A stretch of 18,876 nt of DNA, from contig DUOL01000165.1 of the NCBI GenBank assembly GCA_012838875.1, forward strand, positions 1 to 18,876, read 5' to 3'. Positions 1 through 6,383 of the stretch are shown here, piece after piece. Position 1 is the first letter of the stretch. Every line of letters begins with the position of its first letter. The DNA comes from Bacteroidales bacterium (GTDB lineage Bacteria; Bacteroidota; Bacteroidia; Bacteroidales; WCHB1-69). The notes beneath the pieces are model-generated. The model ran no database searches. It was not told the DNA's origin and saw only the letters and a list, made by a program, of their open reading frames with translations. The translations under genes and the position numbers were made by a program.

Positions 1-36
1 AAGGAGAAAAAGAGCGACTTTAGAAGCTCCTTTTTC
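1..36 (+). terminator. Possible terminator hairpin of a gene upstream of the window
   Basis: AAGGAG at 1-6 can pair with CTCCTT at 29-34, which continues into a run of five T. This would suit a Rho-independent terminator for a + strand gene lying off the left edge. The stem is truncated by the window edge and the loop is long. A second CTCCTT at 54-59 could compete for the same partner, so the call is weak. Confidence 0.25.
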
Positions 37-58
37 GACTATGCTATTCATAGCTCCT

Positions 59-113
59 TCCTGCGGACTTGGAGGCGGAGACCGACCCCGAGCGTAGCGA
101 GGGGGCACGCCCT
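59..113. repeat. GC-rich intergenic patch, possible REP-like element
   Basis: This is a sharply GC-rich block in an otherwise AT-rich intergenic region. It contains CCCC at 86-89 facing GGGG at 101-104 around GAGCGTAGCGA, and a small GGG/CCC stem at 103-112. The core resembles the short GAGYG...AGCGAGG intergenic repeats I recall from other Bacteroidota genomes. That resemblance is from memory and has not been tested. No reading frame or RNA gene is recognised here. Confidence 0.35.
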
Positions 114-151
114 AATTAAAATTAAAACTATGATTCTGTATTAAAAGATAC

Positions 152-169
152 AAGTCAGGAAATATCTTT
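152..169 (+). repeat. Dispersed direct repeat, copy 1
   Basis: AAGTCAGGAAA at 152-162 is followed directly by TATCTTT at 163-169. The same 11-mer recurs in the same orientation at 4759-4769 and 5613-5623, always between genes. This copy lies upstream of the CDP-ribitol cassette. Confidence 0.5.
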
Positions 170-211
170 TTCTAAATTAATAAAGTGCGTAAAGTGATTT
201 TATTTTTTGAC

Positions 212-219
212 TATCTTTG
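212..219 (+). promoter_or_regulatory. -7 promoter box of the CDP-ribitol cassette
   Basis: TATCTTTG matches the Bacteroidota -7 consensus TAnnTTTG exactly and lies 18 bp before the chosen ATG at 238. No good TTTG-like -33 element is visible at the usual distance. The identical octamer precedes alkD and porW in this window, which supports it as a real promoter signal. A TTG inside the box opens the reading frame but is not a credible start codon. Confidence 0.6.
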
Positions 220-237
220 CCACTTAAAAGAACATAC

Positions 238-1611
238 ATGAATATAGCCGTTATTTTAGCCGGAGGAATCGGCAGTAGGTTAGGGTATGAGTTCCCTAAG
301 CAATTTTTTAAAGTTGCCGGAAAGAGCGTAATTGAACATACTATTGATGTTTTTGAGAATAATCAGCTGATTGACGAGATTGCGGTTGTGGTTCATGCTG
401 CCTATACGTCAACGGTTGAGACGATGGTTTTAAATAACGGGTGGAAAAAGGTGCGAAAGATATTAAAAGGCGGAGTGGAACGCTATGAGTCGAGTCTTGC
501 TGCCATCAGTGCATACGAAGATGATTTGAATCATAATCTCATTTTTCATGATGCGGTTCGTCCGATGCTGAGTCAACATATTTTGAACTCTGTTGTTGCG
601 GCATTGGAAAAATATAATGCCGTTGATGTAGCCGTACCTTCTACCGATACCATTATTAAAGTAGATGAAAGCGGAGAGTTGATAGAGAGTGTGCCCAACA
701 GAAAATATTTGATGCGAGGACAAACACCGCAAGCGTTTAAACTTCACACCATTAAAAAGGCTTATGAAATTGCGTTGCAAGATCCCGAATTTTCTTCTTC
801 AGACGATTGCGGTACTGTCGTAAAATATCTTCCTAACGAAAAAGTGTTCGTCGTTGCCGGTGAGGAAGCCAATATGAAATTGACTTATAAAGAAGATACC
901 TATCTGTTGGACAAGCTATTCCAGCTCCGGTCGGCAAATTTGCATACAAAAGTGGATTATCATCTGCTTAAAGGAAAAGTGATTGTTATTTTCGGAGGCA
1001 GTTCGGGCATAGGACAAAAAATGGCAGAGATAGCTCAAGAATACGGAGCACAAGTTTTTTCTTTTTCTCGAAAATGTTCTCAAACCGATATTGCCGACAA
1101 AAATTCGGTTAAGGAGGCTTTGCAAAAAGTATATAATATAACGCAACGCATTGATTATGTGGTTAATACGGCGGCTATTTTAAAGAAAGAACCCCTTATG
1201 AACATGAAGCAAAGCACGATAGAGCAAATGATACGTACCAATTATGATGGAATGGTCAATGTTGCAATAGAAAGTTATCCATATCTAAAAGAGAGTAAAG
1301 GGCAACTGTTACTCTATACTTCAAGTTCATATACGCGAGGTCGAGCATTTTACAGTATCTATTCTTCCACCAAAGCCGCAGCGGTCAATTTCACGCAGGC
1401 GTTGGCTCAGGAATGGGAACCGGCAGAAATTAAAGTTAATGTTATTAATCCGGAAAGAACCAAAACGCCGATGCGTGTGATGAACTTTGGGAATGAACCC
1501 GATTCCACGCTCTTATCTTCCGAAGAAGTTGCCGAAGTCTCGCTTCAAACTCTGCTGTCCGACTTTACCGGACAGGTTATTGACATTAAACTAAGAAAAA
1601 CTAATAGCTAA
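238..1611 (+). CDS. acs1: Bifunctional cytidylyltransferase / short-chain dehydrogenase (CDP-ribitol synthase, Acs1/Bcs1 type)
   Basis: Predicted to make CDP-ribitol in the cytoplasm. The SDR half would reduce ribulose-5-phosphate and the IspD-like half would couple the polyol phosphate to CMP from CTP. The N-terminal domain (about 1-235) has the nucleotide-binding loop LAGGIGSRLG at 7-16, Lys21 and the family motif HDAVRP at 104-109. The C-terminal SDR domain (about 243-457) has GGSSGIG at 253-259 and the catalytic pair Tyr375/Lys379 in YxxxK. This order and length match the fused Haemophilus Acs1/Bcs1 proteins and not the single-domain isoprenoid enzyme IspD. The ATG at 238 is chosen because the upstream TTG at 217 lies inside the promoter box and the IspD motif begins right after this Met. 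It is first in a four-gene operon, 18 bp before the next gene. The exact polyol (ribitol or a relative) is inferred. Confidence 0.85.
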   Translation: MNIAVILAGGIGSRLGYEFPKQFFKVAGKSVIEHTIDVFENNQLIDEIAVVVHAAYTSTVETMVLNNGWKKVRKILKGGVERYESSLAAISAYEDDLNHNLIFHDAVRPMLSQHILNSVVAALEKYNAVDVAVPSTDTIIKVDESGELIESVPNRKYLMRGQTPQAFKLHTIKKAYEIALQDPEFSSSDDCGTVVKYLPNEKVFVVAGEEANMKLTYKEDTYLLDKLFQLRSANLHTKVDYHLLKGKVIVIFGGSSGIGQKMAEIAQEYGAQVFSFSRKCSQTDIADKNSVKEALQKVYNITQRIDYVVNTAAILKKEPLMNMKQSTIEQMIRTNYDGMVNVAIESYPYLKESKGQLLLYTSSSYTRGRAFYSIYSSTKAAAVNFTQALAQEWEPAEIKVNVINPERTKTPMRVMNFGNEPDSTLLSSEEVAEVSLQTLLSDFTGQVIDIKLRKTNS

Positions 1612-1629
1612 TTTATAGGTGTGCAAATT

Positions 1630-2907
1630 ATGAATAAAAAAAATATATTGGTTTTCCCTTGTGGTTCGGAAATAGGGTTGGAGATTCACCGCTCCCTGAA
1701 AAATTCCCTACATTTTAATCTAATTGGCGGCAACAGCACAGATGACCATGGCAAATTTGTCTTTAATCAATATATAGACGACATTCCCTTTATTAGCTCC
1801 CCGAACTTTATTTCCAAATTAAAAGAAATCGTAAAAATACATCATATTGATGCTATCTATCCTGCAATGGATGCCGTTATCACCTTGTTGAAGGAACATG
1901 AGAAAGAGTTGGGGTGTAAAGTTATTGCTTCTTCCGTAGAAACTGTAAATATTTGTTTGTCGAAAACTAAAACATACAAAACGCTCAAACATATTATTGA
2001 TGTTCCGGAAATTTACCCCAAAGAGGAGATAGATAGATTTCCTGTTTTTTCAAAACCTGATATCGGTTACGGTTCGCGAGGGGCAAAACTAATTAAAGAT
2101 AAATTAATGCTCCAAGCTCACGCCGCAGAGTATCCGAACAATATTTTTTGTAGTTTTTTGCCAGGACCTGAATATACAATTGATTGTTTTACAGATAGAT
2201 ATGGAAAGTTGCGTTATTTCGCTCCACGTCTACGAAAAAGGATTATGAACGGCATCAGTGTTCATACCGTTCCCGTTCCCGATACTGCTGCAAAATTCGA
2301 AAATATTATCCGTAAAATCAACGATACCATCTCTTTTCAAGGAGCATGGTTTGTTCAACTGAAAGAAGACGAAAACGGAACTCTATTCTTATTAGAGGTT
2401 GCCGCAAGATTGGGTGGGTCGTCGTCCCTATTCAGAAACAAAGGCATTAATTTTGCTATGCTCACGTTGTTCGACGCTTTTGGTTATGATGTTGAAATTA
2501 TTGAAAATCAATACTATATTGAATTAGACAGAGCTTTGAATAACAGATATAAAATTGATATTTCTTACGATGAGGTTTTTGTTGACTTTGATGACTGTAT
2601 TCTTCTTGAAAAAAAATATTTCAACTTAGATATGATGAAATTTCTCTTTCAATGCCTCAATGAAAACATAAAAATCACTTTACTTTCCAAACATAAAGAT
2701 GATTTAAACGAACAATTAGCTCGATTGAAGATAGAGGGACTTTTCACCCGCATTATCCATCTTAAGCAGAATGAGCAAAAATCAGCTTATATTGATAATC
2801 CGCATGCAATATTTATAGACGACTCTTTTGCCGAAAGAAAAGAGGTCGCTACAAAGCTCGGAATTCCCGTTTTTAGTTTAGATATGCTCGAATGTCTTTT
2901 AAAATAA
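1630..2907 (+). CDS. ATP-grasp / HAD-like fusion protein of glycan cassette
   Basis: A cytoplasmic two-domain protein of 425 residues. Residues 1-300 look like ATP-grasp: a pre-ATP-grasp Rossmann start (ILVFPCGSEIG at 6-16), a lysine and glycine-rich nucleotide loop SKPDIGYGSRGAKLI at 141-155, and a metal-binding strand LEVAARLGG at 255-263. Residues 315-425 look like a HAD hydrolase: DFDDC at 319-323 as motif I (Asp319 and Asp321), Ser353 as motif II and IDD at 396-398 as motif IV. ATP-grasp enzymes usually join a carboxylate to an amine or thiol through an acyl-phosphate, and HAD domains usually remove phosphate. The substrates here are unknown. The place between acs1 and licD suggests modification of the polyol or the sugar acceptor. 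The ATG at 1630 is preferred over a GTG three codons upstream. The next gene starts only 6 bp downstream. Confidence 0.7.
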   Translation: MNKKNILVFPCGSEIGLEIHRSLKNSLHFNLIGGNSTDDHGKFVFNQYIDDIPFISSPNFISKLKEIVKIHHIDAIYPAMDAVITLLKEHEKELGCKVIASSVETVNICLSKTKTYKTLKHIIDVPEIYPKEEIDRFPVFSKPDIGYGSRGAKLIKDKLMLQAHAAEYPNNIFCSFLPGPEYTIDCFTDRYGKLRYFAPRLRKRIMNGISVHTVPVPDTAAKFENIIRKINDTISFQGAWFVQLKEDENGTLFLLEVAARLGGSSSLFRNKGINFAMLTLFDAFGYDVEIIENQYYIELDRALNNRYKIDISYDEVFVDFDDCILLEKKYFNLDMMKFLFQCLNENIKITLLSKHKDDLNEQLARLKIEGLFTRIIHLKQNEQKSAYIDNPHAIFIDDSFAERKEVATKLGIPVFSLDMLECLLK

Positions 2908-2913
2908 TTGAAT

Positions 2914-3723
2914 ATGGAACATTCAGACCTTGATTTTATCTGTCCTTACGGAAACGAAAAACTTAAAAGAGTTCAACACGAACTTTTAGAATTATTCAAA
3001 GAGATAGATGCTCTTTTTAAAAAAAATAATATCCGTTATTTTCTGATTTACGGAACTTTATTAGGTGCCGTGAGACATCAGGGTTTTATTCCGTGGGACG
3101 ATGATTTGGATATTGCCGTTTTCAGAGAGGATTACGACCGTGCTATTGGGATACTCAGAAAATCGCTTTCCGATAAATATATTGTTCATGACAAATTAAC
3201 CGATACTGTCTATTGGTGCGATTTTAGCAAAATCAGATATCGAAATTCGACTGCAAAGAATGAGATTTGGCTCAATGACAATAAATATAAATATAAAGGT
3301 ATTTGTTTAGACATATACCGTTGTTGGGAAACTCCCTGCTCAAAGTTCCGAAAAAAACAAAACCGAAGCAAGGAGCATGCCAAATTTGCCCTTATGAATC
3401 TCTCTGCTTCCAAAAACTTAGGTGCAAAAACAAAGGCTTTATTCAAATGTATTACTCCGTTGTTCTTCTATTTTTATTACTACTTTCTTGATACCATATC
3501 AAAAAAAGAGATGAAATATATTTGTGATCCTGCCGACTTTAGCGTTCCTCTTAAGAAAGAACATTTGTTGCCTTTACGTGAAGGCTTTTTTGAGGGTGTT
3601 CCGGTTCTTCTTCCGGCTGATGCCGAAGCTATTTTGGCGGACAGATATGCCGATTTTATGAAAATTCCACCAAAAGAACAGCGTTTACCGCATTACAGCA
3701 CGGTTGAATTTTACGATGAATAA
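2914..3723 (+). CDS. LicD-family phosphotransferase
   Basis: Probably transfers a phosphorylated group (phosphoribitol, phosphocholine or similar) from a CDP carrier onto a glycan. The LicD signature is clear at 47-67: GTLLGAVRHQGFIPWDDDLDI, including the metal-binding acidic cluster Asp62-64 and Asp66. The C-terminal part keeps the family's late block (F-EGVPVLLP...YADFMKIPP), so the 269-residue protein is full length. The same fold is found in human FKTN and FKRP, which use CDP-ribitol. Because an Acs1-type CDP-ribitol synthase is two genes upstream, CDP-ribitol is the most economical donor, but this is inferred. No choline-uptake or choline-kinase gene is nearby. The ATG at 2914 is preferred over the TTG at 2908, which directly abuts the preceding stop codon. 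Confidence 0.8.
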   Translation: MEHSDLDFICPYGNEKLKRVQHELLELFKEIDALFKKNNIRYFLIYGTLLGAVRHQGFIPWDDDLDIAVFREDYDRAIGILRKSLSDKYIVHDKLTDTVYWCDFSKIRYRNSTAKNEIWLNDNKYKYKGICLDIYRCWETPCSKFRKKQNRSKEHAKFALMNLSASKNLGAKTKALFKCITPLFFYFYYYFLDTISKKEMKYICDPADFSVPLKKEHLLPLREGFFEGVPVLLPADAEAILADRYADFMKIPPKEQRLPHYSTVEFYDE

Positions 3724-3743
3724 CTCTTTATTTTAGCCAGATT

Positions 3744-4706
3744 ATGTCTATTTCCGAAAATCAAGAAAACAATCCGTTAGTAAGTATCTGCACCCTTGTT
3801 TACAACCAGGAAAAGTTTTTAAAGCAATATTTAGAAGGAATTTTTTTACAAAAAACAACATTTTCATTTGAAATCTTAATCCACGACGACGCTTCTACCG
3901 ATAATTCGGGAAATATTATTCGGGAGTATCAAGCGTTATATCCTGATATTATCAAGCCAATCATACAAACGGAAAATCAATACTCCAAGGGGGTTGATAT
4001 CAATCTAACCTATAATTTCCCTCGCGTTAAAGGCAAATATATTGCTATTTGTGAAGGAGACGATTATTGGACAGATCCTTTAAAATTGCAAAAACAGGTT
4101 GATTTTCTCGAGGCTCATCCGGAATACAATCTCTGTTGCCATGATTGGCAAGTACTTTACGATGAACAAATTCTCCCCTCGCCGGTACACAATATTTACA
4201 CCAAACCGCTCTCTTTCACTTTTGCGACCCTTCCGTGGGTCTGGATTACCAAAACTGCAACATTGATGTTCCGTAGTAATGCGTTTGATTTCAACCTCTT
4301 ATCGCGTTATAGGTACGGACGAGACGTACATATTGTCTATCATGCTCTCACAAATGGGAAAGGCTTTTTTATGCCCGAAGTGATGGCTGCTTATCGAGTT
4401 CATAGCGGCGGCATTTGGAGCAAACACGATGCCAATAAGAAAAACAGAGTAACCTACGAATTATATAAGGAACTTTATTCATTCGAAAAAAATAAAGCGG
4501 TCCGTAAGCGTTATATGAATGCTACGTTGGCTTACTTCAACGGATTGTTGTTCAATAAGAAAGAATGGAAAAGGATTGCCCGAAACAGTCGATTATACGC
4601 CGAAGCGTGGAAAAATATAAGCGATTTTAAAGATGTGCTTTTTTGTCTTGGAGGACTTATTCCCACCAACTGGGTCAAATGGGTTATGAAAACTTTTAAG
4701 ATTTAA
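3744..4706 (+). CDS. Family 2 glycosyltransferase
   Basis: A GT-A fold sugar transferase of 320 residues without an obvious signal peptide, expected at the cytoplasmic face of the inner membrane. It has the family 2 opening PLVSICTLVYNQEKFL (11-26), the nucleotide-sugar site HDDASTDNS (48-56) and the metal-binding acidic motif EGDDYW (104-109). The region around 218-230 (AAYRVHSGGIW) resembles the conserved acceptor-side block of capsule and O-antigen glycosyltransferases. The donor and acceptor cannot be read from sequence. It is last in the cassette, 20 bp after licD, so it probably builds the sugar unit that LicD decorates, or extends it afterwards. Confidence 0.8.
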   Translation: MSISENQENNPLVSICTLVYNQEKFLKQYLEGIFLQKTTFSFEILIHDDASTDNSGNIIREYQALYPDIIKPIIQTENQYSKGVDINLTYNFPRVKGKYIAICEGDDYWTDPLKLQKQVDFLEAHPEYNLCCHDWQVLYDEQILPSPVHNIYTKPLSFTFATLPWVWITKTATLMFRSNAFDFNLLSRYRYGRDVHIVYHALTNGKGFFMPEVMAAYRVHSGGIWSKHDANKKNRVTYELYKELYSFEKNKAVRKRYMNATLAYFNGLLFNKKEWKRIARNSRLYAEAWKNISDFKDVLFCLGGLIPTNWVKWVMKTFKI

Positions 4707-4727
4707 TTTTCTTACTTTAAAAGTTTT
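4689..4727 (+). terminator. Possible stem-loop at end of the glycan cassette
   Basis: AAAACTTTTAAG at 4689-4700 can pair with CTTTAAAAGTTTT at 4715-4727, with one bulged base and a 14-nt loop that includes the GT2 stop codon. The stem is all A-T except two pairs and is not followed by a clean T-run. It may mark the cassette's 3' end but is weak as a terminator. Confidence 0.3.
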
Positions 4728-4756
4728 ATAAAAAATCATTCAGAGTAACGCATTGT

Positions 4757-4779
4757 CGAAGTCAGGAAAATTTATCTTT
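4757..4779 (+). repeat. Dispersed direct repeat, copy 2
   Basis: CGAAGTCAGGAAA at 4757-4769, then TATCTTT at 4773-4779. It shares 11 bp plus the TATCTTT tail with copy 1 and 13 bp with copy 3. It lies between the convergent GT2 and alkD genes and runs into the last bases of alkD. Confidence 0.5.
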
Positions 4780-5479
4780 CCATAGCTTTATTTTTCAAAT
4801 CTTTTGGCATTTTTTCAATTGCATATCGTAATGCTGTACGTGGCATAGTAGCTTTGTTTTTAATCACATATTCAAAAATTTCTTTTTGGTTTGCTTCACT
4901 TGCAACTTTTAACATCCAACCATAACCTTTTTGTACTAAATCGTCCTTATCCAGTAGCAGGATATCCGCAATTTCTAGTATCTCGCTGAGAAATTTCCCC
5001 TTTTTGGCTGGTTTAATTAAAGTTACTGATGAAGCCCGGCGTAGCCATCTATTATCTGATTTAGCTAAGTCTTTTAATCTCACTAAATACTCAGGATACA
5101 TCTCAATAAATTCACCAATTGTATGATTACATAATTTATCACATGAAGCCCAATTATTGACATAATTATTAATCCATTTCTCAAATATTTGAAAATCTCC
5201 AGATTCGTATTTTTTATGAATATAGTATGACCAATTACAGGCTATAAATGATTCTTCGATAAATCCTGATTGCCATAAAATCTCGCAGAGATCAAATATT
5301 TCTGATTTTGTTTTAGAATCAATAAGTTTAAAATACTCCTTACTAATTTTGTTTACAGTTGGAGTTTTGACTCCATAACATTTTATCTTTTCTTTAAAGA
5401 AATTTTGACTTGTTGCCTGACTTTTCTCGTCAATACTATGTTTTAATTTAGTTCGAATTTCATCTATTATACTTTTCAT
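4772..5479 (-). CDS. alkD: AlkD-type DNA glycosylase (DNA alkylation repair)
   Basis: Predicted to excise N3- and N7-alkylated purines from DNA, starting base-excision repair in the cytoplasm. The all-helical 235-residue protein has the length of Bacillus cereus AlkD (HEAT-like repeats). The residues known to line that enzyme's DNA cleft have counterparts at nearly the same positions: Trp110, Asp114, Arg147/Arg148 in NRWLRR, and Trp188. YGVKTP at 35-40 matches the family's N-terminal block. It is transcribed alone, convergent with the glycan cassette, from a TATCTTTG box about 65 bp upstream. It has no functional link with its neighbours and is flanked by two copies of the 11-bp repeat, so it may be an independently acquired unit. 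Confidence 0.85.
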   Translation of the reverse strand: MKSIIDEIRTKLKHSIDEKSQATSQNFFKEKIKCYGVKTPTVNKISKEYFKLIDSKTKSEIFDLCEILWQSGFIEESFIACNWSYYIHKKYESGDFQIFEKWINNYVNNWASCDKLCNHTIGEFIEMYPEYLVRLKDLAKSDNRWLRRASSVTLIKPAKKGKFLSEILEIADILLLDKDDLVQKGYGWMLKVASEANQKEIFEYVIKNKATMPRTALRYAIEKMPKDLKNKAMER

Positions 5480-5545
5480 TTTGAGTTCATTGTTTATCTG
5501 CGAAACGGCTTTCTTAGCATGCGGTACAACATTTTATTTACTAAA

Positions 5546-5553
5546 CAAAGATA
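5546..5553 (-). promoter_or_regulatory. -7 promoter box of alkD
   Basis: CAAAGATA on the + strand reads TATCTTTG on the - strand, an exact match to TAnnTTTG. It is about 65 bp upstream of the alkD ATG, giving a leader of roughly 60 nt. A possible TTG -33 element on the - strand (CAA at 5579-5581) has a long spacer of about 25 bp. Confidence 0.55.
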
Positions 5554-5610
5554 TAACAAAATACAACATTCTATATATCAACAATTTAAAAAATGTTAAA
5601 TTTTGAGTGA

Positions 5611-5623
5611 CGAAGTCAGGAAA
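5611..5623 (+). repeat. Dispersed direct repeat, copy 3
   Basis: CGAAGTCAGGAAA, identical over 13 bp to copy 2 and preceded by GAGTGA (copy 2 has GAGTAACG slightly upstream). It lies in the alkD/lipoprotein intergenic region, beyond the alkD promoter. Confidence 0.5.
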
Positions 5624-5657
5624 TACCGGACTGAAAGGATTTCGCTTTCGCTATGTA

Positions 5658-6197
5658 TTACTTTTTTTCATCATTGATAACGTAGTTTTTAATAGCTCCC
5701 TTAAAATAAGCTTTAACTTCATTATCTTCGTCATCACTGCCGGTAAAATTAAATGTATATGTGCTTCCTGTTTTGGATATCTTTAATGTACCTTTAGGTA
5801 TTTTAACACGCTCAGTAGTATAACCGTTCCAATCGGCTTCTTCCAAGAGTATTCTACAATCCATAAAAAAATTTGTTGTCAAATTAAGTTGCACGTTCGG
5901 ATATGTTCCACTGGGAAGTGTATAAGTTGAATCAGGTAAAAACAATGATAGTCGCATCCCTACTCCCTTACCCACAAACTTCTTTTCCCCAGAATCATAA
6001 GTTATCGTACTGGGAGCAAAACCGATGTCATATACGGAATAAAAAGGGTATGCCGCATTCCGTATGACCACCATCTTATTGGTCGTGTAGTTTTTTCCTT
6101 TGTAGTTAACATAACCGCCATCTACTTTAGGAGGTTCATCTTTTTTACAGCTCGCTATTACGAGAGCTAACATCATGACAAATAACAATTTTTTCAT
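5658..6197 (-). CDS. Small lipoprotein, probably surface-exposed, function unknown
   Basis: The protein begins MKKLLFVMMLALVIASC, a signal peptide with lipobox and acylated Cys17. The next residues, KKDE, fit the Bacteroidota lipoprotein export signal (lysine followed by acidic residues) described in Capnocytophaga, so display on the cell surface is likely. The remaining 160 residues are rich in Ser/Thr/Tyr/Gly and look all-beta. They include LPSGTYPN near the middle and a late block KGTLKISKTGSTYTFNF typical of small Bacteroidota lipoproteins of unknown role. The reading frame extends 17 codons further upstream, but the lipobox fixes the start at 6197. No -7 box was found upstream. No specific function is assigned. 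Confidence 0.75.
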   Translation of the reverse strand: MKKLLFVMMLALVIASCKKDEPPKVDGGYVNYKGKNYTTNKMVVIRNAAYPFYSVYDIGFAPSTITYDSGEKKFVGKGVGMRLSLFLPDSTYTLPSGTYPNVQLNLTTNFFMDCRILLEEADWNGYTTERVKIPKGTLKISKTGSTYTFNFTGSDDEDNEVKAYFKGAIKNYVINDEKK

Positions 6198-6383
6198 AAT
6201 TAATAATTTTTTAAAAAGCCTACTCTTATTGGTTTTCGGCAATACCAAGTAATATATTTAATTAAATAAAATTCTTATTTTTAAAATTTTACGAATTGAA
6301 AAAATTGTTTTATATGTGTTAGTTAGAGAAACCATTTTAATTAAGTAAAATTAAAAATAGGTTATTAAATTTATTTTTTCTTT
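6198..6383. other. AT-rich intergenic region with an imperfect 17-bp direct repeat
   Basis: Between the moxR stop and the lipoprotein start lies very AT-rich DNA with no gene. A 17-mer TTTAATTAAATAAAATT at 6257-6273 recurs with one mismatch at 6336-6352. The copies are 79 bp apart, upstream of the lipoprotein gene. They could be operator half-sites or simple low-complexity DNA. Confidence 0.3.

Noticed and set aside
217..237. TTG start for acs1, extending the protein by seven residues
   Set aside because: The TTG is part of the TATCTTTG promoter box, and the conserved IspD N-terminus begins directly after the ATG at 238.
238..950. Isoprenoid pathway enzyme IspD
   Set aside because: The IspD-like half is fused to an intact SDR domain and sits in a glycan operon with LicD and GT2, which fits Acs1/Bcs1-type CDP-polyol synthesis better.
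2914..3723. Phosphocholine transferase as in Haemophilus LicD
   Set aside because: No licA-, licB- or licC-like choline genes are nearby, while a CDP-ribitol synthase is; choline is therefore the less supported donor, though not excluded.
4772..5623. alkD as part of a defence or mobile island
   Set aside because: No transposase, integrase, restriction or toxin gene is present; only the short repeats hint at mobility, which is reported separately.
6353..6383. Terminator after moxR (AAAAATA facing TATTTTT)
   Set aside because: The stem is only A-T pairs in low-complexity DNA and no stable hairpin with a T-run on the - strand could be drawn.
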